A stretch of 64,000 bases of DNA, taken from positions 6,049,731 to 6,113,730 of the forward strand of contig NW_024881283.1 in assembly GCF_018691265.1 (NCBI RefSeq), written 5' to 3'. The translations under genes were made by a program, and so were the position numbers. This DNA comes from Tyto alba (taxonomy: Eukaryota; Chordata; Aves; Strigiformes; Tytonidae). Positions 35,601 to 50,600 of this stretch are shown here, in pieces (within the stretch, counting starts at the first letter, position 1; the number at the start of each line of letters is the position of its first letter). The notes under the pieces are model-generated. The model did not search any database. It was given only the letters and a program-made list of their open reading frames with translations, and had not been told where the DNA came from.

Positions 35601-38600
35601 GGGTCAGTGGCAGTGTCGGGGCAGGCAGCCGGGAGGGCTGCCAGTGCTTCCCAGTAAGTTTGTTCCTGAGGAAAAAAGGGAGCAAAGTACACGCGTTGGT
35701 TCCTCTACGAAAACCCTGAGACCTCTGCCCTTACACAAAGCTACAGCAAATCAACTCTCCCGGTGCACGGGTACAACAGCAGGCACCCCGAAATCCCTTC
35801 TTTCAGCACCGCATCCTGCGGGGACATCAAGGGAAAAGGGTGAAACCAGGAATCAACCAGCACAGCACCAATGTGTACGAGATACATAATGTGCAGGAAC
35901 AAGACCTTATGTGGTCTGTAACTTCCTTTGCCTTACAAGCAAACGAGGAATAAAAGCAGAGAAGGGACTGGCAAAGGGGCTGGAGCAGAGCGGGCACATC
36001 ACTGCGGCATCGAACGGATGAGGTTTCTGTTCCTGATAAGCTACAGGCTTCCTCTGTCGGAAGAGATCATATCCACCCGGATGAATATAGATAACTGGAC
36101 TCTAAACTGCCATAGAAATATAAAGCATTTGTTCAGTTTCTTTATACTCTGCAGTGATAATTGTTATATAAATCTCCAAAATGTTCCTGAGCATTCTCAG
36201 AATGTAAAGTTTCAAAGTATTTTTGCTGATGACACCCAGCCTTATCTCAAGATTTAAAAAAAGAAAAAGCAAGAGAGACACCGTTTTAATTAAGAAGATA
36301 AAGAATTGCGTTTAAGTAACAGAGTGCATCTCTCATCACTCTGCGATGATACCCTGAGCACTATATTCAAACATTGCTCTGGGCAAAGATTTCTAGACTT
36401 CAGGTCCTTTAGAAATGGTATGATAGAGCTACAGAAACCACAGCTTTGCAAGAGCCACTGGTATGGCTTCAAAGTACTTATCATCAGTTCAGAAAGACAG
36501 CATGCAGTAACCTCAACTGCGCTCAAAGCAGCATCACAGCAGCTAACCCGAGCGATGGCTTTTGTAAAGGAAGCAGGTGTGTGTTTAAGCTGCTCTTCTC
36601 CAGGAAATATGGACAGAAAATGGACAGAGAAAGATCCAACCAACTCCTGTCCCTTCCCTCTCCACGCCGGGTTGGCAAGAATGAACACTCCCTGGTTTTC
36701 ATCATGTCTGTTCCAACTTTGGGAAGGAGATTCAGGCAGGGAACCTCAGCCAGAAGCATCCCCCAGGCATCTTCCATCTTGCACCTTCTGCACAGCATGT
36801 GGCACCTCAGCATCCTCCCCCACCTCTCCTCTCCAGGGCCCACCTTCTCCAGATAGTCTTCCTAAACTTCACGCTGAAGCTCACTGGAGTTCAAGTGCTT
36901 TCTAGGGCGTGCTCCTAGGATGCAGGCACGCAGCCCAGCGAGCAGCACCGTCCGTCCGCTGCCTGTGCCGAGCACGCCGGCCGGCCGCGCCGCCGACAGC
37001 TCTCCCTCGCGCCACGGTACGCCTGCGCCACCACCCAGCGACTTCTACACTTCCAACTGCTGAAAGAGGAAGACTGTGTATTAAAGGCAGTGCGTTAAAA
37101 AGGGAAGAATACTTTCTAATGAAAAATCAGCATCCTCACAAAACAAAGTCCTAAAGGCACAAACTGGTGAACTCATTGGAGCAGGTTACAAGAGTAATTG
37201 GAAAGATTCCTGCAAGATTAAAGTGAAGGGCTTCACTAGCAACCTAAGTTTCTGAGACAGCATTTAGAGAGCCTCAACCTGTACACTGAGAGCAAGAGAG
37301 GCAGCTCAAGTGGTCCGTGATACACCACGGCCCTTCAGATCAGACAGCACATGCCATATTTGCTTTAAGTCTTCTTCCTGCAAGCTTATCTGCTAGCTTC
37401 CTAAATAACACTGTTCACACAGATACAGATCTATAAAGGGATATAAATACATGTATTTATAGATATTCACACATTTTAGTCCCTGTAATAAAGGTCTACT
37501 CCTTTCTCTTCTGTGCTGCTGGAGCAGCTCCCAACAATGATGGCACTGGTGGCTGTTCTCTGGAGTAACTGTGTCTACACCAATCCTCCAGAGAAAGCAA
37601 CAGAAAGCAGATTACTACCGAAAGGAGAAGCGGTTGGCTCAGCTCAGTCCTGTAAGTACTATATACAGAAAAGAAACCCCTTAGACACAAAGTCCCATCT
37701 TCCCTCCAGCTCGCAAACCAGTTCTGCTCAGCCCAGCTGGGCAGCTCATCTTGGAGCCTACACAGCTCAACCAGGGTAACTCGGATAAATGTGAGCATCA
37801 TCCAGACATTTACATTTGTAGGCAATAAACAACAGGCGGCATGCAAGGGTTTTGTTAGAGAAGTCAAAACAATCGATGGCTTTAACATTAGAAGTGTGTC
37901 CTGATGTGGTAAGGTCAACATGCTAACAGAGGAGACGTACCTAACAGCAGGTTACTCCATTCCTGTGACCTAAGCAAACATGCGTCAGTTAGTTCAACAC
38001 AAATTAAATAAAACACATCTGAAGCATCAAGACCACCAGATTCAGAAAAACGATTAATCTATGTTTACAATAAATATTTCCTTGCAATGGGCTTTGTCCT
38101 ATAACACAACGTATTTTCTTGGAAACGAGAATAGGGGTGCAAGAAGGAAGCTGCGATGCTTTGCAAAAAGCTTCCCCCACTGGGAAAATGAAAACTTGCC
38201 TGTCCCTGTCTCTAAGTTAACACTAACAGCAGCATTGACAATCAGCACTTTTTATTTAAATACCAATCTTAGTTTCCTAGAAAAGGAGTGGTTATGGATT
38301 AGATTCAACAGATTACTGTAAAGCCTCTGTCGGATCAGTATCAAATGTTCTTCAGCTTGTGAACATATAACTTTTAAAACAACAAGCTTAAAAGCAAGTC
38401 TTCAGCAACTCCTATGTGGCATCTCCAGGGGCTGAAGAAGCAAATGTCTCCTCCCACGTGTTTACACTCCCCGCCTGCCCTCTTACAGCAACCAGGAGCA
38501 CGGTTCAGAGAATTTGTTTTTGCGCACTAGGAAACTTCAAAATGGAACTGGCAATCCATGACCACTCCCTGCCAGGTCCCGGATCAGAGCTACACAATGA

Positions 38601-41600
38601 CACACAGCAGGATTAACACGACAGTCGCGGGCTGTCCCTCCCCAGGACAGCGAACTACGGAGATCAAAGACCAGGACAAGGAAGATGCAGCAGAGGCTAC
38701 GGACAAGAAATTCAGGAGCTTTGGTCTTGAGGTTTCAACATGACCCTGTTGCCACTCAGAGAAAGAGCAGCCACCAAACAGTCAGTGCTACGACCAGGAG
38801 AAAGGACATCATAAAGGGAATATGTGGAGAAGGAAAAATGCTAGAGTACAGCTGACACTTTTTGAGTGATTTCTGCTCTTCAGGAATTGGAATAGAAACC
38901 TTTGGAAGAGTTTCTTCACTTGCTTGCCGGGGAAAGGCTGTCTCAGGAGGTATCGCCTGCTTTTTTAGTTTGTCTTCATCCTGTACTAACAGAGGACGTT
39001 CCTGTGTCTGCTTTCGTGGTAGAAGATCAAGAAAGACAGAGAGAGATGAACAAAAATGACAGATGGAAAGTGCCCAAAGTGATACTTGGAGGTGTGCAAA
39101 GCGTTAGGGGCAGCCTTCTCAACATAAAAATAAACTGCTGTGGAGAGCAGAGCTGCTGGTTGCTTGGGTTGCACCAGCCTTAGAGCTACAAAATCTACTC
39201 CTCCCTGCAGAGCTCATGAACATCTGGATCAGGATCGTGTGTGTTTTGTCCCAAACTTCTGGATCATGATCACACGGGCTTTGCACCTGCCCTCCCAGAG
39301 AAGTGTATGCTCAAAACCTACTGAAGTCTTCTGGAATTGGAATGGTTGAGAAAAAAGTTTGTGGCATTAGAAACAGAAATGGCGTAGTACAAAATGTGGT
39401 CTCTGACAGCTTCCTAGTCTACATTGCCCTTAAAAAATAGCATTTGTTAAATATCGTTGAACATCCAGACTGCAGTGAAGATACAAAAGGCTTTTTCAAA
39501 GTTCTGACAACAGTATCAAAATTTCGATGGTTTTGAAAATTCTACTGGAACAAGTGAAAAATTGTTGATCTTAGAAATCCTGTGTGTGGAATAGCCAGGA
39601 TGGCAGTAGGAGCATTGCAAACTCCTTAAATTTTCCTCTGCATTTTAGCTCTTTTTTTTCTGGAGTCTAAAGAATGTAAAAAAACAGAATGAGTACATCG
39701 TCACACGGGATCATGCAAGGGCTCTAGCACTTCTGTTGAAGAAAGAAAAGATTGTGGGAAACATTGCTGTTTAGTATCTCTCCATCCCTTTAATTTGCCA
39801 GACCTGGTCAAAGCCAAGTGCGCCTAGGAGAGGAAAAACTTGGCTCTGAGCTCTCTCAGTTGAGCTAGCCTCCTTTGATCAGTGCGGTATTTTGGGACTG
39901 TTTCTTTGCACACCCCTAAGTGATGAGTATCAGGGAGAAAGTAGCTGGGAGACTGGGCAGCAAAAGAAAATATAAAATGCAAGAGTAACATGATCATTAA
40001 AACAAAAAACGGAAAGAAAGACAACATAAAAAGAACAGGGTACAGTTAAACTTTCATAATTGCTTTTCTCTCTCAATACACGGTTATATCTTTCATGCAG
40101 CTTTTTCGAACCAGCCATGCACCAAAGTAAGCAAAATCGAAAGCTGCAAAAGCTGCAGCGGTGCAAAAGTCCTCTCGGTGTGAGTTATGAAACTACTTCA
40201 TGTAGCCAAAAGAAAAAATGTTATCCAGCAGCTGCTGTTGAGTTTTTGCTCGGTGCCATTGCAATAGCAAAAGTCTGGTTCAGAAGCACATATCAGAACA
40301 GCAGCTTTACCTCAAGCCCACCAACCTGTCTCTCAGAAGATAGGACAGTGACTTTCTTGACCTGGACACACAAAGCGTGTTAAGGTTCAGTTGTCTTGCA
40401 ATAAAACACACAGGAAGAGCAGAAAAGCAGCCCCTGGCAGAATACCCTCCAGCCACTACAGTAGGGTGAAGATACCACCAAGAACAGGAGAAACAGGATT
40501 GCTTTGCATCTTTAAGCGACTCACCATCCTTCAACATTAAGTGATCTTCCGTAACCAATAGTAATGGTAAGTAATCATTAAGTGATTTACCATCCTTTAA
40601 CATGTGCAGGTGAAAGAAAACACCCTCCCCAGCAGGTGCCTGCTGAAGATGCGTTTCTGGAAGCTCATGACAGAATGTGTCCACCTTCACCTCAGAGCAA
40701 GACCACTTCAGAGGGGATCAGATTAAGAGGGAATTTCCAGAAATGCAAATCCAGGGCTGACACCAATTCTTGCATCGCTGTGGCCCACTGCAGCCTTAAA
40801 TGGGGAAAGCCCACAGCATCCAGTTATCATGAATAGCAGCCCCCCAAAACCTCACAATGGGCTCACCATGCAAGAAATTCTTCATAATAACCAAGAATGT
40901 AATTCCTGAACTGCAGCTGTGGAGCTCGAGAGCCCCTACTCCATCCCAGCCGCACACCCATAAATCATGTGGCATCGCGGGCAGAGCTCTGCTTCGCTCT
41001 ACTGCCCAAATTCCTGCTGAACTTACACTGAGACTCAGCAACCAAAGAGAAAAGCCCATCCATGGGTTAAACAGGGTAATTCCAAGGATAATGACCAACA
41101 CTCATTAGTTCATTTTGGGGGAAAAGCAGCCCTATAATTGTCATGGCTTTTCTCTGTGCTTTGAGGAGCCTGTAAACTTGGCCATTAAAACCCCTTGTAC
41201 CTGTTCTAAAAACCCTCCATCCACTGCAAGATTATTTCTGTTCAAAAAGTATCTCCCTTGCAAGGGTTTGAAGATGAAATGCAAGCTTGTCTGAAGTGCT
41301 TTGGGTAGCAAGGGGAGAAGCTAGGCTTAAACCAGGAGAGACTTTATGACTGCCACCACTGCGGCCAGGATGCAATTTTTCAGTTGTAATGAAAAATCGC
41401 ATTTAGTATTTAAGAGACTGATTACCATGGACTCTAACTACAGTTTTACTCAGAAGCTTCAAATCTGAATGAGGTAACACCGGTATTAAACAGAGCAGCT
41501 GTCTGTTATCCAAGAAGAAACCAGTTGGCAGGCAGATCTTTGCTGCTCCAACTTGGTTTCTTTGAAAAATTACCTTTTTAAGGGAATTAGCAGAGAAACA

Positions 41601-44600
41601 GTGAGTGTATGTGGCTACTAACATAAAGGCACTGTTCCTGTAAGGAGAAAGATTTCCATCATATATGAGCAGCCCTGCTGTAGCCACCTGAGGAGTCTTC
41701 TTGACGCCTCCACAGCAGATCAGCACCTGCAGATCCTAATGCAAGACTAAACCCAATGACATACTGGATTAACTGGAGAATAAAGTGACTTTTGAAAACT
41801 GAAAATACCATCCTAGTGCTTCTTCACGGGGTTATCTGTAATATTATCTCTGAAGTAGTAAGTCCCTTTAAACTTGGGTGTCCGGGTTTCAGGGGTTTTT
41901 TCCACATTTTGGGGAGATGCGTTCCCTGGTACCAAGAATATGCCAGTCCCCAAAACAGCCATGTGAAATAAAGTCTAGCATCATGGATGACAGCAACACT
42001 AGGAAAAGCAGCATCAAAACCAGGTAAAGAATCCTGACATTCTTTTCTATCAAAAAGATCACATTTTTATGATACTACAACTAAAGCATCGATGCTCTCA
42101 GAGGTCATTATACATGTTAGAAGTCAATATTAACTATTAAAATTCAGTAACTAGGGGGAGCTGGGGCTGAATCCTAGGTTGCAAAGCTGTCCCTTGGAAC
42201 AATGCAGTGCACCCAACACCCACACGCCGCCGAGGTACTCACTCCATCTGCTCCCATGGGAATCTGCCCGTTGACATTGAGGGTTCGGAAAGGGGAGTGA
42301 GTGGACAAACGTTTGTCCCATTCACTCGGCCGAGGCTCCGGGACGGACTCCATAAAGTTCTTCTTCAACTCACTGATGTTGGCGTGATGCTTCTTTATTT
42401 CTTCTTGGGTCTTATCTAGATCCTATTAGTAAAAGGACACGATAAATGAAGAGACACGGAGCTGACACCTGCGATTGCCTAGGCGGCTGCATAGCAAAGC
42501 TGCGCTCAGCAGAGTTGTTGCCGACTTCCATCCATTGTGCTCACACTGCAAGCACACAAAGGGAGCGTCCTCTCTCCTCTTTCCTCTTGCATTAATTGGG
42601 ATAAGCTGCAATGGGCACAGAGTGGGGTTTCCTCCACGAGCGGGATGTGCCGCCGGTTCATCTCAAGCCACACCAACAGAGATGACAGCTGAGGTATAAT
42701 CTCACAGGTTTTCCCCATAAGGGATATTTTTAGGTTGCAAGACTATGTTTGTTTGAGTTATTTAATTTAATGCCTTTAAATTGGGTGGGTTTCTTTTCTT
42801 TTCCCTCTGTTAACCTGAATATTCATGGGTATAAATGCAATTAATGTTTAAGAAAAAGTTTTTCCAATTTTATTTATTCTTTTCATACCTATTTCTCTTT
42901 CATCCTACCAGGAATTATCTTGGTCCCAGAATACTCCTATTACCTTTTTTCCCCCCCTCATCTCATCACTCCAGGAGCTACCACAGGAGGTTTCAGACTT
43001 CTGAAATAAAGATGAGATGATAGCCCTTTAAAAATAAAACCGAGAATTTACTTTATGCTAGATCGATCAAGAAACTCCTGCTAAAATTCTTAATCTGGAA
43101 AAAGCCAGATTTCTATTCTTTGATGCTAGTTTACAGCATAAATGCCCAGACTTCAAGGCAAGTCAGCTCTCTTCAACTTGTTTAAAAACAGCTTTTCCTT
43201 GCAAGCAAAGAGTTTGTTGAAAACAAAGCTTTTGCATAAAATAGGCACAAGCCAAACAACAACTTTTCTGGACAGTGACAAAAAACAGCAAGCCTCACCC
43301 ATCAGAAAGAGGGAAATTAAGGTCAGTAAAAGCATCACTGGAAAATTTAACTTTTTTTGTTCTTGTAGTTGTTACTCAGCCCACTGACTTTAGATGGGAG
43401 AGCAAATGCATCCCCCTAAAGGAGGGTGCCCCCCCTCAAATATCTGCGTCCCTGCAGCTTACCCAGGACACAGCACCCTCCCTCCACAGGGCTGTAGCCC
43501 CAAATGCTTCATTAAACAAGATCTGCTCTTTTTGGCATGGTTCTTGGGGGAAAAAAAAAAAAAAAAAAAAAAGGCTTGGGCATCCAACCCGGATGAAAGC
43601 ACAAGGCAAGTGCTTGCTAGTTACAACAAAACAAAAGCACAAGTCAGTCTGCTGAGGACTCCAGGGTAAAGCCCTGCCCGGGTCCAGGACCCCTACAGCT
43701 GCTCCTGGTTTAGAGAAGAGAGAAAGACCACCTTGGCTATTCACCACTGCGCAAGAGCTGGTCCTGGGAGGGTTTGCAGAGAAGCTAAAGCCACGAGGAG
43801 CTACGTGGAGCCACAACGGGTCGTGAAAGCATCTCGAGGAACAAGCTCACTACGCATTAATGCTTTTCCTCCTGTTTTGCCCTTTTTGTAAGAACATGGA
43901 GCGCAGGTTATCAAGCACAGAGTGTTAAACAGCTTTCAATAAAATCAAGCGGCAGCTTTGAGAGTATAAGGTCTGCTGGAAAAAAAACATCTACTCTGCC
44001 AAATGCATGGATTTAAAAAAGAAAGAATAAAGGGGGTGAGCTGCTGGGGTCAGCCCATTTCTAGGGGAGGGCTGGAGCACCTGCAACAGAACCAGTGGGA
44101 AGGGCAGCGGAGAGGGAACAGGCTGGAGAAGGGGCTGGGTGCCAGAGCCAAGTATTGCACTCACAGGAAAAAGGGGTTTAGAAGCAATGAAAAAGCTCTG
44201 TTTGGGCTTGGGGAGATGGAGCTGTTTGAGTTGGGCAAAAGAAAGCGACAGGCAGAGTCTTCAGAGCGCTCTGGCGGCAGCTGAACCCTGCCCATGGTGC
44301 TGCAGACCCTTCACTTGTGGCTGAATGCTTAAATTGTAGCAATCAAAACTTAAAAAAAAACCCAACCAACCAACCAACCAAACAACAAAAAACCCACCCA
44401 AAAGCTGCAAAACTTTTAAAATTGAGATTAGGAGAAGGCAGTTAGTACACTTCACTTGCAAGAGATACCACCAGGGAAGCCCTACCAGCTGCTGGTGCTG
44501 CAATTTTGAGTAGAAACACATAACACAGAGTATCAGAAGCCACAAAACATCTTCTGTAACACAGTGTATTAAAAAAAATAAAATATACGATTGGCGTGGT

Positions 44601-47600
44601 CTGTTCTGAGACTGTGCTTAGGCGAAACCAAGTGTAGAGGGCTCCCAAAGCTGAAGGGAACAGCTGTATGCAGAGGGATAAATGGCTTGTTGCCCACTCG
44701 CAAGCCACCCATGACCACCGAGCCCCCGTGTCAGCTCCAAGGGGATCTGGCACCGATGCAGGATGGAGCTCTGGGGGAGCGTTAAGATGCTGCAAGGCAA
44801 GCAAGCCCTGGGAGGAGGATTGCAATGCTGCAAGCATCGCTGCAACGCCAGCAGCAACGTCCGAAAGGAGGACACACTCCTGCCTGAAGCAACATGGACA
44901 GCGTGGTGGCCTGAACACCGTGGAGGTGACAATTTTACCTGCAGCTTATCCTGAATTTTGCATTTTCATAGACTGCCCCAGGAAACTAATTTACTGCAAG
45001 CAAGGAGAAACTTGTAAATGAGCCCCCTGCCCTGATTCATGCCATTGTGAGCACCCAGCGGGTCCAAGAGCAGACCTGAGCACACAGCTCTGCCAATCAT
45101 ATATTCTGGGTAAGTATGAGAGAATGAAAGTCAGAAGAGGTAGAAGGAAGAATGCCTGCACATTGTCATGTTCAACGTCATCATGCAAAAGCATATTTAA
45201 AATTAAAAAAAAAAAAAAAGGTCTTTCATGCAACCGCATGCAAAAACAAAGGTAGCGGCAGAAGAGGAAGGAAAGTTCAGCGCAGATGCAGAATGTCTAG
45301 GCAAACGCAACTGAAAAAAGCTTCAAGTTCATACAAACCTCCAACATTAAATTGCTATGCCTGATATAAATGTTTTCACCATCTAGCCTCTTTGATCTTT
45401 TCTGTGAAAATGAAAGAAAAGGGGGAAACAAAAAAGAAAAAAAAAAAAAAAAAAGAAAAGCACAAAAAATTAAAATGTTGTTCTTGCGGGATTGACAAAT
45501 TGGCAAATTAAAAAAGTTAACTCAAGGTTGGGAGTGCAGCGCTGGGCCAGCGTGGGGTGGGGACCCGGCGTGGGGCCTCCACCAGGAAATGGGGGGTTCT
45601 TGCTCATGGAGAATGGGGAAATGCAATGAGTCCTTTAAAGAGACAGCTCCCAGGGGTTCGGCGGCTTTTGCCTTCATTTACGTCTCTCACCACAAAGAGA
45701 GTTTACTGGTTTTCTGGGGAAGCCTTGCACAAAGTCACCACTTCGTATTCCTGACAGCGACGCCTGCCCACCCCAGCGTGCGAGGCTGAACTGCCTGGTG
45801 TAACTTTGACAAGTCCCAGTGTGCACAGCAACTATGTCTTAATCACCTTTCTCATGTTGAATATGTCCCCTATTACTTAATCAATGCAAAAACCGCATTA
45901 TACTGTGGGGTTTTTTTGTATTTCCTGGAATGCACACTGTACAGTTTTCTTTGGTTTCTAACTAAATTTTTTACAGAGAAGATAAATTTTATAAATTAAA
46001 CCAAATGTGTTTCTCTTCAACATTCAACATGCGTAATTTTAGCAATCGGACTAAGGGACAAAAATATTGTTCATTTTGAAATCAAATATTTGATAGTTGC
46101 AGTTTAAAAAACAAAACAAAACAAAACACAAAACCCCAACCCAGAGCACATTAAGTTGGAGCACTGTCTTTTTAAACAGGTCACAGATGCATGAATGATA
46201 TGGCAAATTTGGTGAAAGTGTAAAATGGCTAACCTTCCTCATTCTTATCAGTTCTTCCTCTTTTTCTGCAGGCTGCTGCTGTTGGGCAGTGATAAAAAAA
46301 AAAAATGTTGGTTCATTTAACTGTGTTGAACCTCACTGTTTCACCTTCAAAAAAATGTGAGCAACCTAACTGAATTAATTAGCACAAACCTGGGGCTGGT
46401 CACCATTCGTGGTGGGTACTGTGACCTCAATGTGCGTTTTCCTCACCTACATTTAAGAAATAAATTGGTAAAAACATTTCTTGTTAGTAGACTTCTTTCA
46501 AGAGACCATTTAGTTTCAAAACACAGCTGCATAAAGTTGGTTTTGAAATGCTGGGTGAACATGCAAAAACCAACATGCAGTCCTCCGGAAAGAGTTAACG
46601 ACACCGCAGCTCTCACAGTCTGTTAGTTAACAGCACATTTACAATAATTCCTTCAGCTTGAGAATTATTTGCGTTTGAAACCAGTGCTCTCCAGTGCTTC
46701 TGAAGAAGGGCTTTCCATTTGCATTAGCTTTGCCAGGCAATGTTTTCAAATTTCATTTGCAGCTGGACCTCCCAGTGCAATTTGTACCAAAAGCAACATG
46801 CTCAAATTAACACAGACCTTCTCAAAACTAGAAAATTATTTGTTACGCACAGGTATTATATTCACAGAGTAAGTAAGAAGAGACTTATCTACAAAATGAA
46901 GTCTAACATCACAAATTAAGTTCTTTACTGTCCGTAAGCAGAGAGCCAAGATTGTTGTAACACTTTAAGGAAAGTATTTTAGGGAAACTGGATTGCCAAA
47001 TACTCTGAAGGCAAAAGCACTGGTGGGTGTTAAAAGAAGCAATAAAGTTACATTTGAGAAACAGGGTAAATTTGGCACCTTCAGATCCATAATTTCCTCC
47101 CACATCTACATTTAAAGAAAAAAAAAAAAAAACAGTGTTTAAGCATTTAGAAAAAAATCCTGTAATAAATGAAATGGGATGAATAAAATATACTTGTTCT
47201 CAGTTTAATGCTAGGGAGGGTGAGCAGCCATGCAGAAACAGCATTACAGGAACTGTGTGCCATGATGCACACTGCAAACTGCCAGCCTGAATATCCCTTC
47301 AGCATTTTCATTTAAAAATTACTGGTCACACAGGCCACAAAAATTTTTGAAGCAACTGTCCTTTCTCCACCTCCATCTCCCAACCTTAATTAAGAGTGAT
47401 CTCCCCTGGAGTATGTCATACAAAACCCACTGTGTGATATGTTCTAGCAAAAACATGGTACCAGTAATGCTGAGAACAGCTAAATATACAGAGTAATGTG
47501 AAAATTGTATCATCTTCTGCTGCAACACTGGAACGTTTTAAGATTTGCAGAATATTAAGGACACTGTAATATGAACAGTGATTTTGCATATTATTTTGAC

Positions 47601-50600
47601 TTATGAGAACAATACACATGTATCAACATCAGCAGAGGTCTCAATCTTTTGTAGAAAAATCAAGTAACTTATAAAAAAATTTCATTTAAACAATAAACCC
47701 CCCAAGGTCTTAACAGTGCCATTCAAAACCAAAGTTTTAGTCCAGTTTGCAGAAACATATTAACAGCTCTCCCAGAGAAAGCCTATCAATGTAAAAAACA
47801 TTTGCATTCAGACGCTGGGCTGTGGACCAGATCTGTATCACTGATTTCACTGGAATTGCTCCTGCTGTCGTAGCAGGAATCAGCAGAGACAGCCCAGCAG
47901 TGAGTGAGCCCTAAACTGAAGTACCATGAACCCCTGTGCAATTCTTGCCAGCTTTTTTAACCATGTGACAGCAAGCTGCATTTAGTTTGACCGCAGCCAC
48001 CCCGAACCTCCTCCCTCCTTGCACCCAGAGGGTCAGGGCAGGGATTTCCCTGGGACCCAGACCCCTCCGACCCCACTCCCACCCGATGCCTGGGTGAGGA
48101 ATAAACCCCTCACTGCCTGGGAGGGGAAGGTGCACAGAGCTGCTGCTCTGGGGCAGCTTCTAGAGCTGATGTTTCAGGCGGCACAAGCGCAGCCTCCTCC
48201 AGGAAGACTCTGGTCTGACATACCTTCGATGCATCGGCTGGTTCCGGCTTGGCTTTCTCTGGTGGGATTTCTTCACGTCTCACATCGTGTTTCACTGTTT
48301 CCTTTTCTACTTTAGATGCAGCGACCGTGTCCTTCACGCCAGGCTTAGCTGGGACTGGCTCTGCAGCGTGACTCTGAGCGATGGCTGGGGCAGAGGTGGG
48401 ACGGGGACTCCTCTCAGGGGTTATCACGGCCACTGCTGAGGATGGGGGAGAGACAGACAGGGACAAGGTTCAGAGCAGGCAATGTTTCCAACAAACTAGT
48501 CAAAATCTTTCTAAATTACAGTGCTGTTGCTTAAAAAGAAAGGGAGGAGGAAGAGGAAAAAAGGGAAAAGAAATACAGATGTTGAGCAAAGCAGCTTGTG
48601 CATTTAGTATGGGAAAGTTGAGATTATTTTCCTTACGGTTTAAATAAAATAAAACCCCACAACAGATGGTTTACAAAAAGCAAGCTTGCACTCTGCTGAG
48701 AAGCCACACCAGAAACGCAAATCTATTTTTGACACTGTGCCATCAATTTCTGGGTCCTTCACACACAACAGACACAGAAGTCCATCCCAGTGCAGTCATT
48801 AAAACAGAAACACTTATAGCTAAGGGGAGGTCTTGACTCATTGGCATCTCCTCAACCAGAAACAGATGCTTTCTAGAAGGGCAACACAGGCTCTCTCTCA
48901 TCTCCCCAATTTTTTCAGCAATTAAAGCAAAAAAAATAATCGACAAGAATTGATCTATAAAACTTGACAGCGACTTCCAGGTGGGTTTCAAAGCAGGCTG
49001 GGGCTGCATGTTCGATGGGTATCTCCTGCTGCAGTCCAAGGCACTGCTGCAAGAAGATACCCAGCATCTCCAGATCAGTGACAGTGCAGAAATGAGTATC
49101 ATGCTGCCAAAAAATCATCTTTCCAGGGGATGACAGTCCTAAATACAAGCACTAAGTACACACAAAATCAACTGCCTAGTCCTTTGCTTTGATTCCTGAC
49201 TTCCCAGACTGTTCCCAATCCCTGAAAAGCCCAACATCTCCAAAATATTCGTAAAATCATAGAACAGTTTCAGTTGGAAGGGACCTCAAGGATCACCCAG
49301 TCCCACCCCCCCTGCCCCGGGCAGGGCCCCCTTCCCCCAGCCCAGGGGGCTCCCAGCCCCGTCCAACCTGGCCTTGAACCCTTCCAGGGAGGGGGCAGCC
49401 ACAGCTGCTCTGGGCACCCTGGGCCAGCGCCTCACCCCCCGCACAGGGAGGAATTTCTGCTTTACATCTAATTTAAAGCTACCGTCTTTCGGTTTAAAAC
49501 CATCCCCCCTCATCCTACCCCCACCCCCTGATCCAGAGTCCCTCCCCACCTCTCCTGTCCCCCCTTTAAGCCCTGGGAGGCCACTCGAAGGTCCCCCCGG
49601 AGCCTTCTCTTCTCCAGGCTGAACCCCCCCAACTCTCTCAGCCCGGCCCCCCAGGGGAGCTGCTCCAGCCCCCCCAGCATCTCCGTGGCCTCCTCTGGCC
49701 CCGCTCGAGCAGCTCCGTGTCCTTCTGCTGTTGGGGGCCCCCGAGCTGGCCCCAGCACTGCAGGGGGGTCTCCCCAGAGCGGAGCAGAGGGGGACAATCC
49801 CCTCCCTGGCCCTGCTGCCCCCCCTGCTCTGGCTGCAGCCCAGGACACGGGTGGGTTCTGGGCTGCGAGCGCACGGGGCTGCCTCACGGGCAGTTTTCCC
49901 CCCACCAACCCCCCCAGCCCCTCTCCTTGGGGCTGCTCTCCAGCCACCCCTCGCCCAGCCGGGGTTTGTGCTGGGGATTGCCCCGACCCACGGGCAGGAC
50001 CTTGCCCTTGGCCTTGTTGAACCCCAGGAGGTTTGCACAGTCCCCCCTCTCCAGCCTGCCCCGGTCCCTCTGGATGCCATCCCTGCCCCCAGCGTGTCCC
50101 CCCACCACACAGCTCGGGGTCGTGGCTGAACTTGCTGAGGGTGCAGCCACCCCACTGGCCCTGTCACTGACAAAGATGTTGAAAAACGCCGGGCCCAACC
50201 CTGACCCCTGAGGAACGGCGCTCGTCACTTGGACAGCAAGCCAATACTGTTCAACAAAGGAAGCCCCTGGGTGTACCTACAGACATAATAAGCTATTTAG
50301 TTCTCCTGATGTTGGTTTTTATGGCCATTCCACTAAAAATATACCTAGTCACGTAAAATCATTTCTTTGACATAGTCTCATATTCCTAAATGCTGCAGCA
50401 AGGGTCACATTGTGTAACCTAACCCAGCCAATACTAGGTTATTAGTGCCCATCCAGCTAGTCAAAGACACTAGAAAACTTGGGTGTTAAAAAAGAAACTG
50501 CAATTTTAAGTAACTCCTTAGTAAGAACTCCTGTTTCACTGAAAAGATAACTGCATCTCATCTACTTTTATAAAACATTTATAGAATAAAGTATCCATGT

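Larger units (their letters stand above)
42423..45338 (-). other. EPB41: EPB41 intron (exon 16 to 17)
   Basis: 2.9 kb. It carries the RBFOX motif cluster just downstream of exon 16 and an A22 tract at 43551-43572. Chance ORFs only. Confidence 0.8.

Noticed and set aside
44000..44290. Possible third CR1 or other repeat fragment
   Set aside because: Some GC-rich words resemble CR1, but no 3' end or RT motif could be confirmed.
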